Shown here: piece by piece, positions 20,749-30,391 of the stretch
Position numbering within the stretch: the first letter of the stretch is position 1
Layout of the letters: every line of letters starts with the position of its first letter
Translations under genes and position numbers: made by a program
From: Bursaphelenchus xylophilus
Lineage: Eukaryota; Nematoda; Chromadorea; Rhabditida; Aphelenchoididae
NCBI GenBank assembly: GCA_904066235.2
Contig: CAJFCV020000002.1
Span: forward strand, 10,106,001-10,170,000
Reading direction: 5' to 3'
DNA length: 64,000 nt
Notes under the pieces: generated by a model
Told to the model about the DNA's origin: nothing
Database searches by the model: none
The model's input: only the letters and a program-made list of their open reading frames with translations

Positions 20749-22567
20749 TAGTCATCAAATTTTGTTTTTTTTCAGTTTATCCTAACGTTCTTTACATCCT
20801 TTTTACTCTTCTCTTTCTCCACAAAAAACCTCCGGCCACTTGATCTCCCCTCTTCGCCGAAGCGCCACCTATTATGCAAATAACATGTTATGCAAATCTC
20901 GGGACGTTCGCCAAAAGCCCAAGGTCGACAGGAAGTATTGAAAAGTTGCAATTAATTCTCGCGACATCTTTTGGGCCCTTTTTGGATAAACAAACCGGGG
21001 CATTGTGTTGCCGGAAAAGGGAGGGCAGATGTCGTAAAAAAAAGACAAACTTTACGGCGAATAATAGCCGAGAGATGGCTGAGGTTTGGGGAGAATTTTA
21101 TATATGTCATACTGTATTTTTGTAATTTACGACGTCTATGTTTTGACAATATGTATTTTGATCAGAATTTTTAAAACATTTGAGAGATTTTATAAGCTTG
21201 CTCCAGGCCACACATATACTCCCGGACATATCTTTCTGACCACCCTTTAACTCGGCTGTTAATTGAGCTACATGTTCCAAATTTTAACTGCCCTATGTGA
21301 CTGAGTGATTGAGTTACATTCACTTGAGATATGGATGGTCAGCAATTTATGTCCGGAAGTATAATCGAGGTTTGTTGGTCGAAAAATTATTTATATACAT
21401 ATATAATGCGCCATCTTTGTCGCCCAATTTGAATTGGCCGAAACTTCTTTATTTGCGGGTCAAATGGCCCGAAAGTTGTAAATCTTTGCGTGTCCAAAAA
21501 AATGTGTCGCGATGACACCTGTTGAAAACCTGCTAGCGGTACTTAATCAACGGCTGTATATGGCTAGAAGTAGTACCAAAAGCTAGCCAAAAAAAACTCA
21601 GGCATTGCAAAGGCCCTTGTCGCAGAAAAAGTGTTGCGCACGGCTAATGCAAGCTATTATCGAATAAACTGCTGGCCCATGTAAAGCAATGTTAGGTGTC
21701 TTGCAGTAATCACTTTTTGCCGTTATTAGCACAAGCCGGGCTGTCTTGCGAGTTTCAAAACCCGATCATCTCAAAAATCCAGAACTACCTGGATGGGTCT
21801 CTTGTGAAACACGTTGCGAACTGCTGGAGCCTTGTTAATTGAGTACTATCAGATTTTTTGCTTCTGTGGGTTCCCCTTAGTATCCTTATAAACAATCAAC
21901 CGCCAGTTTTTGGCTGGTCGTAGACATTCAGGTCATTGAAGATTTTTGGCCCTACAAAATTTTTGGAAAACGTAGTCAGAATATGGGCTGGTCTAGCATT
22001 TTGGCTCGTATCAGCGGTTCAGCAAAAGTATATAGAAAATTTAAATGGTTGCAATAAAGCAGGGCAGTTGAAAATTATAAAACTATTTTTCTTTCCATTG
22101 ATTATAAAATCCATCATGCAAATTGCACATTTTAAAAGGTTTGAGACTATTTTTTGTGGGTATTGTATGAGTACTACTAGTCATATGTATCCGTCTTTTA
22201 TACCGCGTTTAGGCAGGTGTCATCGTGACACATTTTATAGCCACACAAAGGTTTGTAAGTCTCAAGCCTTATATAGTCATCACTCTTGTCTTACAGCTAC
22301 TTTATTACAACCCTTTATGACCGTTCCTCCATCTGACCCCATCAAAACAAGCCTTTCATTCCCAATTTGCCGACCACTTTAGCCACTTTGAGGTCATCCT
22401 TTCCCCATCTTCACCCCGTCCCATTGCGCAATAAATCCATGTTTTATACATATTGTCGCTAAATTTACGAGCCCCTTGAAGGTGTTGTCAAGGCCGTTTC
22501 GACGCATAAATTACCCGCCGTCCTCTTTGCAGATCATGCGTTTCCAGATGCTGTTGGCCTAGCGGGA

Positions 22568-25500
22568 ATGACGAGGAATTTGTTGGCCGCCCAACGGGAT
22601 CGGCTGATCAGAGAGATACGAGATTTCGAAGAGGGATTTGCACGGCATTTCACGTGGATTTATGGGCATCTTCGGCAGGGAGATGAGAAGGATTCGGCGG
22701 TGGGAAAGGTAAGGAGTTTGATGAATTTTGGCACATATTTTAGCTTACATACAAAACTTTGGAGATGTATCAGTCTGTCGGGAAAATAATGAGCATAATT
22801 TCGCTTTGCCGATCGCGTCGTTGGACTGAAAAGAAATTTGATTTTGCCGCGACATAATCCATTTTTGATGCGATTTTCGTTGCGACAGAGTGCTCAGTAT
22901 TTTCCCGACAGACCAATATATATTATTCGAGACTTTGAGCTTGCTTTATCAGAAATCGTAGAGATTCTTAGACCGAAATTTTCTGAAAATCCGGTTTGTT
23001 GTTAGGACTTACGAGATGTAAAGATTTGAGTAAAAGTAAGAACACTTTTTTTGACAAAAGATTTACTCGTTTCTCCTTCAAAAACGCAAGGACTTATCCT
23101 TAATGCTGTATGCCTTACAATTGGGGCTATTTTCATTTTGTATACCATTCGTTGACAAGATCGTTGAACATCTTAGCTGTTCTTGCAAAGAATGAAACAA
23201 AATTTTTAAATGGCTTATCAGTCTGTCGGGAAAATAATGAGTACACTGTCGCTGCGCCAATCTTGCCGCTGAAGCGAACAGCAACTTGATTTTGCGGCGA
23301 CACAATTCATTTTCATGGCGGCGATGCGATTTTCGATGCGACAGAGTGCTCATTATTTTTCCGACAGACTGATATTTCTCGGTTAATTTAAAATTTCAAG
23401 AAGTTCAAAGAGCCTTACATTCCTCCCTTTATTGATTTCATACATACCATATATAAGCTTATTATAGACTCAAAACTTTTTCAGGTGCTCTCATCCGCTT
23501 TCAGCCCCATTTACGACAAAATGACGGAGTCATTGGAGCCAGCAATGTTGAATTCTCTTATGCTATCGTTAGCTCATTTTGGGTGTTATGGGATTTTCTT
23601 GAATCTACAGGCAGCTGTGGACTTGGAAACTCTAGAAAATGCGTATTGTAAAATACGATGGAGCGAGGGTGTGGACGATATTTTGAAAAGCTTTAATCAA
23701 GAAAGTTGCCAGCATGTTGTCTCCGCTGAAGACGCAATCAATTTCCATCGACGGCTAATACTGTGCAAGTTAAAAGTGGAACCAGTCTTGGAGTGTTTGG
23801 AGGCGAATCAAATATTCAATGGAAATGTATTGGACAAGATAAAGGTATGCTGCACAGAGCTTTGCTATAAGCTAAAGTTTATTCCCTTCTTCTTTTGTCG
23901 GTCTGTCGGAAAATAGTGAGAACTCTGATGCATCAAAAATCGTATCGCCGCCAAGAAAATCAACTGTGTCACGGTAAAATCAAATTGCTTTTCACTTTAG
24001 CGACGCGATTGGCTAGCGACATTGCGTTCATTATTTTCCCGACAGACTGATACTGTAGAACGCAGAAAAAAGCTTTTTTTTATCACAGTCCAATTTTATG
24101 TCATCAATTTTGTTTTTTTTCAGTTTCTCCTTACTTTAAATCATTTTATTCCTATCTTTCTCGACAAAAAAAAACGCCATCCACTTGATCATCTCTTTGC
24201 CGAAGCGCCACATAGCCTGTTCCAAAGTTTAGTCCCGGGGTATATTATGCAAATAACATGTTGATCGGAAGATAGTTCACACCGACACATTTTTATTTTT
24301 TTTTACAACGTTATGTACCAACGTTTCTGGCCCAATCATTATTGCGGCCCGAAAATTATAATATTTTTTTCTGATTTTTAACCAAAAAAAAAAAATAAAA
24401 ATCGTCCATGCAGAAAATACTAATTCGTTAGCAAAGTCTCTGTTATGACTTCGACGAAATGCACTGTGAGAAAACTTTAGTTCAATTTTCACTGTGAAAT
24501 TTTTTTATTCCCTACACCATGCAATAGGCTTTTCGCTCGCACCCTGATTTTTTTGACAATGCAAACGTCATAAATAATATGTATAATAATAACACTTCCA
24601 CTTTCAGACCCAACCCTCTAGGACTTCAAAAATCAACCAACTTCTCGATTTTCTTATTTCTAACGGGTACAGCGGGTATTTCTGTGATCTGCTCATCCAG
24701 TCCGGCCAATTTGATCTCTTTGCTTTTGTGGCTGGATCGCTGTTTTCGGACGATATCAAAGCCCTTGAAAACAATGTGGCTTCTCGTAAAATGGCCCTCT
24801 CGGCATTCTGGAATGATATTGAAAACATCTCGCCTTACTGTGATATAAAACCAAGCACTTCCACGAGTGAGCCAAGTGGATTTCTGGAGATCAATGTAGA
24901 TCAAGCTGATGCGGATACCGAGTTGCGGTTGTATAGGTGCAATAAAGCTCATGTGAGTTTAATTTTCTTCTAGTATTTGGATGTGTGAACTAAAACTAAT
25001 CAAAAGATAAGTCTCAACAAGAAACCCTGAATTTTTGGCATTCTGTTGCAAGTCGATTTTTTGGTAAAATACGGGACCTGGACTAAGTTCTAGACAATTT
25101 TTGCCAACTTTTTGAAGTAATAATGTTGTTATAGTAGTAAAAATTATATACACGATTACGGTATTTTTTTTACTTTTTTTTAAAATTTCTTTTTAGGTCT
25201 ATAAAAATTTCTCGTCGCCGAAAGGCTTATGCTTAGTCATCAACAATCGCGAATTCGCCGTGCATCCGCATCGATCAGGAACGGACGTTGACGAGGAGAA
25301 TATTACAAAGTTGTTCAGCAAACTGGGATATCGGGTGGAGACTTATCGGAATTTGACGGGATCGGTAAGGAGATTATTGAATTCCATTCTTTGGTAAAAT
25401 TTCAGAAAAAATCAGCATATTTTTGGTAAAAAATCAAGGATTTTTTGATCAAAAAGTCAAAAATTTTCCACCAAAAAATCGGTATTTTTCTATCAAAAAA

Positions 25501-27821
25501 TCAACATTTTCATTAAAAAACGTCATTTGTCGACCAAAAAATCAACATTTTTCAGCAAAAAAAAACAAAAATTTTCCGTTAAAAAATCAACATTTTTTAG
25601 CAAAAAAAAACAAAAATTTTCCATCAAAAAGTGATATTTTTCATCAAAAAAAATCAAAATTTTTCCATTAAAAAATCAGCATAATTCCACCAAAAAATCA
25701 GCATTTTACTTTCAAAAAATCAAAATTTTCAAAAAAAAATCAAAAATTTTCCACTAAAAAATCACCACTTTCCACCAAGAAATCAGCATTTTCCATTACA
25801 AAATCGCCATTTTTAGCAACTAATCTCCGCCGCCAAACAATTTAGTCAACGCTCCGAACATCAACGTGCTCACAGTACCGTAGTCGTCGTTCTGACGCAC
25901 GGAGAATACGATCAACTGATCGGGGTGGATGGGAATTACGTCCGACTGCATGAGGAATTCCTCTACTATTTCAGTGCCACAATGGCGCCGAATTTGGCCG
26001 GAAAACCGAAATTGTTCTTCATTCAGGCCTGTCGGGGACGTAAGTTCGGTTTTGATTTTATCTAGTCATTGTGAGTACTGTAGACGACAGGAGGAAAGGA
26101 AAACAGCCTCTTTAGAGCGAAAAACAAGGTCTGCGTTGCAAAACGTGAGCTAAAATATCTAGCGATTGATTTGCGACCTAAAAAGATTACGATTTTTTTG
26201 CTCTTATGTGGCAAGTTCTAAACGACTTTCTTTCAATTTCAACTCATAGGGGAAATACCCCAAGCGCGACGCTCAGATTATGATGAAACTAGGCACCGAT
26301 CTATAATAATTTATTCTAAGATATATGCGAGATTCCTACCTCGCGCGTTGCAGAAACGACCGAGATTTTTAGGTCAAAAGTTGGCAAAAATGTGCCGTTT
26401 TTTTGGCGAATTTTGGAAATGAAACGTTTAGTAGCTTTTTCTACTGGAGAGAACAATTTTTCTACAAAAAAACAATATTTTTTCTTCATGAAACCGGTAA
26501 AGATATGGCCAAAAAGTGTTCTTCTCTCTGACCGATCTCCGTGTTTCCCGTACTCTCCCTGCGGCAAAGATCGTTCAATATCTCAGCTACGCCTACAAAG
26601 TACGAGATAAAAGTTTTAGGAGTTGATAAGTGGCCTATGTCTGACGTTTGTGCAAAATTAAAAGAAAATCTGAAGATCGCACTTGGGGCATTTACCTTGC
26701 CAAAGAATTGGGCATTATATGTATAGAAAACAGGACCCCGGCTTTAAGAATTTTCTCTAGTATGTATTTTTACCAAGGAAATGGCGAAATTCTCATCATG
26801 AGCCTCTTTCAGACGACAACGATCCCGGTCGGCGAGTTTCATTGCCAGCCGACTACCAGGACGGTAAAAACAAACTCCGCTCCAAAACTGACGGGATTCT
26901 CAGCTCCTTGGCCAAACAACTGAATCTTCGGCCGAGCACTCCAACTAGTCCGGAAGTGCCGTCCATGAAACTGCCGGCTAGCCTGATTAAGCCCAAAAAA
27001 TCGCTAAAAGTCCAAGGGATCACTGCTCCGACAACTTTTGCTAACACCGCATTTGCAACGCCTCTGATTGAGACGAAAATGCCAATAATGGCCGACTTTT
27101 TGGTGGCCTATTCGACCGGCCCCGGCTTCGTTTCATGGAGAAATTCGATCAATGGGACTTGGTTCATCCAATCGATTTGTGAGATCTTTAGCAAGGAAGC
27201 CGCTAGGGACGACATCTTGGACTTGTTGACAAAGGTGAGGTCCTGTAAAAGAGGTTAAGAGATTCTCATGCAAAATTGGCCAAGATACAGCGCGAAAATT
27301 ATTTTTCTCTGATCGTTCTCCGTGTTTCGTGTACTGTCTCTCACAAGCAAAGTCTGTTCATTACCTCGGTCGTCTTTGTAAAGCATTCGCTAAAATTTTT
27401 AAGAATGGCGCTCAGCCTAACAATAAGTAAATCATAGTGGCAAAGTTTGAAGAAACCAACTGGCATCTCAGATTTTCAGCAAATTTTCCGTTCGTCTTTT
27501 TACTTACCAATTCCTGACACGATATGCTGCCTTTTTGGCATTCTGTTGCAAGTCCATTTTTTGGTAAAATACGTCGTATGGACCAGTTTCGAAGCAATTT
27601 TCGCCATTTTTTTTGAATTATGTGTCGTTATGATAGTAAAAATTACATAACAAACCACGAAAAATTCGTAATCAAAATTAATGTTTTTTTATTTTCAGGT
27701 GAATCGTCAAGTCGCCAAAGTCTACGAGAGCTCCGGTGAGGGTTTCAAGCAGATCCCTGAATTCAGTAGTCGACTTCAGCGGAAATTTTACTTTTATCCA
27801 GGTGTCGTGTCGGATGAATAA
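22568..27821 (+). CDS. Initiator-type caspase, CED-3-like
   Basis: Cysteine protease that cleaves after Asp to execute apoptosis; cytosolic zymogen. Exons 22568-22708, 23485-23844, 24608-24952, 25197-25364, 25817-26039, 26813-27234, 27699-27821 all join in phase: 593 aa (CED-3 is about 500). Residues 130-210 look like a CARD. Residues 1-98 look like a second death fold, with a last-helix segment (AHFGCYGIFLNLQ) resembling the CARD's (ISNGYSGYFCDLL). The p20 part has LTHGEYD with catalytic His366 and QACRG with catalytic Cys410. The p10 part contains ADFLVAYSTGPGFVSWRNS and ends EFSSRLQRKFYFYPGVVSDE. The p20-p10 linker is long and Pro/Ser/Thr-rich. Possible cleavage sites are DYQD|G and SKTD|G, with no Asp in the 70 or so residues just before p10. 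The AATAAA at 27817-27822 overlaps the stop codon. Family-A MITEs sit in introns 1 and 2. Confidence 0.93.
22770..22916. mobile_element. Family-A MITE in caspase intron 1
   Basis: TATCAGTCTGTCGGGAAAAT at the left, TATTTTCCCGACAGACCAATA at the right; the interior is typical. Confidence 0.85.
23218..23372. mobile_element. Family-A MITE in caspase intron 1
   Basis: TA-flanked full-length copy; both CAGTCTGTCGGG ends are present (right end has TTTTTCCGACAGACTGA). Confidence 0.88.
23898..24050. mobile_element. Family-A MITE in caspase intron 2
   Basis: TCGGTCTGTCGGAAAATAG to TTTTCCCGACAGACTGA|TA. The following 200 bp (to 24263) resemble 20519-20890, including GCCGAAGCGCCAC and ATTATGCAAATAACATGTT, so the MITE and its flank were duplicated together. 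Confidence 0.85.
25420..25815. repeat. Periodic A-run/T-run tract in caspase intron 4
   Basis: Roughly 20-bp imperfect tandem units of the form AAAAAATCAACATTTTTCAT, so A-runs and T-runs alternate about every 10 bp for nearly 400 bp. It resembles the periodic An/Tn clusters described in Caenorhabditis germline-gene introns. Non-coding. Confidence 0.75.
26245..26640. repeat. Dispersed ~390-bp repeat in caspase intron 5
   Basis: Diverged copy of the segment at about 44147-44540. Shared landmarks are CGACGCTCAGATT/TGGGTCAGATT...GATGAAACT, TTGCAGAAAC, TCTCCGTGTTTCCCGT and TTCAATATCTCAGCT...TACGAGA. Shorter fragments occur near 1280-1360, 27295-27400 and 17330. Type of element unknown. Confidence 0.55.
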
Positions 27822-28200
27822 ACTGTAAATAGTCCAATTTTTTCATATTTTTTTTTAAACACAGCACGCCGTTAAGCGTATTTTAAAAATCATTTGGTCG
27901 TTATTTAGAGCCTATTCTGGAGTTTTAAACCTGATTTTTTATTGATTTTATCGATTTTTTTGAATTTTTTTTTAAAATTTTTATATTTTTTTCAAATTTG
28001 CGACTAAAAATTGGTCAAAATTTACTCTTCAAAATGAAAATACTTATTCTTAATAGCTTGTAATAACAATTCGAAGAAAAAATTTATAAGATTTCACTGA
28101 TTTTTTTCCCCGAATTTCCCCAAACTCCCCCAATTTCCCTCTATTTTCCACTTTTCACCCCAAAAATCGGTTGATTTCCCTAATTTCCCTCTCTCAAAAT

Positions 28201-28768
28201 ATGAGCACGTCCGCAGCATCAAGTCAACATCATTCTCTAACACCTGGCCCATGCCTGATCGAGCCGATTGTGGTCCAAAATTTGGGGCAAAAATCGACTC
28301 TGATCAAATGCCCCAACTGTAAAAAGAACGTGCAAACTCGTGTTGTCTACAAGATTGGGCGCGTCACATGGTGGTTGTGCTGCGTGTTGGCGTTCTTCAC
28401 ATTGTGCTTGCTGTGTTGTTTCGTCTTCTTCTTCAAGAGCTGCAAGGTGAGCGGGGTTTTGGGGGTTGCAACGGAATGCCAAAAATTCAAAATTTTTTGG
28501 GAAACAAAAGAGCACTGAAAATTTATAATAGAAAAAATAAGCAACACAAAAGTTCTCTGAGCGTATTTTACCTGTATTTTCAACAATTTCCGACAGTTTC
28601 TGCAATTTTCAGGTTTTCGCTGCGGGACCCAGAATTTTTTCTAATCAGTCTTTCTTTTTTGAAATGTAGGTCCTGTATTGAGTGTAAGCACGTATTATTG
28701 GCGTATTTTAGGATGCGCACCACTACTGTCCATCATGCGGCTTTTTCATTGGAGTCAACGCGAGATGA
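28201..28768 (+). CDS. LITAF-domain membrane protein
   Basis: Small zinc-binding monotopic membrane protein of endosome/lysosome membranes (LITAF/SIMPLE and CDIP1 family). Exons 28201-28446 and 28712-28768 give 100 aa. The first zinc knuckle is CPNCKKNV (about residue 38), then a hydrophobic Cys-rich stretch (WWLCCVLAFFTLCLLCCFVF) that dips into the membrane, then the second knuckle HYCPSCG and a short tail ending VNAR. This is the full LITAF layout at normal size. The exon 2 acceptor is CGTATTTTAG, a one-base variant of the dispersed decamer. AATAAA is at 28829-28834. It lies 380 bp after the caspase and 226 bp before MESD on the same strand. Confidence 0.92.
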
Positions 28769-28993
28769 AAATCATGGTGAATATAACCCGTCAAGATAAA
28801 TGTATATTACCGGAACCGTTGAATAATCAATAAACAGGCCTATTTTGGCTATTGAAACGTATTTTGCGACTTGACTTCGAAGACATCGTATTTTAAACAT
28901 CCATCGTATAATATGGCACTGCAACCTGCACCACCATCGGACGCAGCTCGATTGTTCCGAAAATAATTTTTCTTTCTGGAATTTTTGTCAAAA

Positions 28994-30096
28994 ATGAATC
29001 AAGCACAATATCTCTTGGTTTTACTGGTATTTTCGACCCTTGCAAGTTGTTCTAAACCTAAAAAAGATGTGAGAGATTTTTCTGATGCCGACTTTGAACG
29101 ACTTTTGGATGAATGGGAAGAAAACGATGAAGAACCACTGGAGGAAGATGAAAAGCCAGATCATTTGAAGCCCAGACCCGGTATAAACATTGAAGAATTG
29201 AAGAAACAAGTGAGTTTTTTATAGATTTTTGTTGTTTTTGCTTTAGATTAGTATTTATTGGAGGAATAAGGTAAATTGAGGTTTGTGAAGGAATGTGGAG
29301 GCAATGAGAAGTTTAAGGTTGTTGGAAGAAGTGCGACAGGACTTGTTCTTGCTGCTTGAAGCTATATGAGTTGGTCATGTACTTTAATGGATTTGGTTTT
29401 TTTGAGGATTTGTTTTTTTTTTTGACGTCTAAAACATGATGGGGAAATTTATGAATAACTTTCGCAGTGTGCCTTGTTAGGGCAATCTTTTTATGTCAGA
29501 GCAAGGTGATAGTATGCTCCCACTCTCCTCAAAATTCTGCAGAATTTTAGCCGTTAACCCCTGAGATCCACCTCGATCTTCTCCACAACCACCTTCACTA
29601 TCTACTTTAATATAAAAATTGCTCATAACTTTTTGGATTCCATCTCGGATGAAGACCTTTTTTAGGCCAAGAATCCAGACGATCTCCTCCGTCTTTCCAA
29701 GAAGTCTCAGCCTGTTATGATGTTTGTCAGTGTTGTTGACAACGGGAAGAAAGCAACTCGTCCGTTCACCGAGAAAATGTCCGATATTTGGCAGTCGCAG
29801 CTGTTTAACAATCACATCGATCTTCAGGTAAGCTTTTTATTGCTTTGTTTATGTTTTAGGCTGGATCTTCGAGCAATTTGTGGAGGAATTTCCCTGATTT
29901 TCTTACTGTAACATTCATTTTTCTCTTTTAGACCTATGTGGTCGAAGATGATCGAATATTATTCATGTTCAAGGATGGCTCGAGGGCTTGGGAGGGTCGT
30001 GACTTCCTTATTAAGCATAAAGAATGTAAAGAAGTCACTTTGGAAGGGCAAACCACGAATGGCGCCGGATTCACTGAGGAGAAGACCGAATTGTGA
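28994..30096 (+). CDS. MESD chaperone for LRP receptors (Boca family)
   Basis: ER-lumenal chaperone needed to fold LDL-receptor-related beta-propeller/EGF modules. Exons 28994-29209, 29666-29827, 29932-30096 give 180 aa. A signal peptide (about residues 1-22, LVLLVFSTLASCS) is followed by the family's KKDVRDFSDADFERLLDEWE helix, the core LMMF-like segment (QPVMMFVSVVDNG), WQSQLFNNHIDLQTYVVEDD, and FKDGSRAWEGRDFL. The C-terminus is KTEL, a KDEL-type ER retrieval signal. The Lys-rich tail of vertebrate MESD is absent, so the protein is short. AATAAA is at 30179-30184. It is the third member of the close-spaced plus-strand run. Confidence 0.95.
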
Positions 30097-30391
30097 TCGT
30101 TTCTCTTGCATTTTCTCAATTTTAGGGTATTAAAAATCTCATATCAAGCTTAATACAGCCTTTTTTTCTCAGTGCCTTAATAAATTATTGACGATTTTAT
30201 TGAGCCATTTCATCAATTATATTGGTTTAATGACCAAAAATTAATATTTTGAATCAATTTTTAGTGGATTTGAGGTGTTATTTTTGCATTTTCGTGGGTA
30301 ATCTTGCTTTGATTATAGTAAATTGAAGGATTAACACCTCGTATTTTACATATGTTTTCCATTTTTTTCATTTATATTACTTTAGACGGGT

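Larger units (their letters stand above)
17752..22567. other. Repeat-rich spacer without supported gene
   Basis: Contains the family-C foldback (17968-18383), family-A MITEs (18463-18604, 20364-20518 and a fragment near 20728), a hAT-like element (19074-19597), a locally GC-rich stretch (about 19620-19860: several GCGCG and CCCC runs, no conserved protein), ATGCAAATAACATG-containing DNA at about 20877 that recurs at 24247, and caspase-upstream DNA. One decamer CGTATTTTAC lies at 20030. The last bases before the caspase ATG include CTCTTTGCAG (ending about 22533), a possible trans-splice acceptor. Confidence 0.6.

Noticed and set aside
21936..22382. 148-residue frame upstream of the caspase
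   Set aside because: No recognised domain; composition is like the surrounding non-coding DNA.
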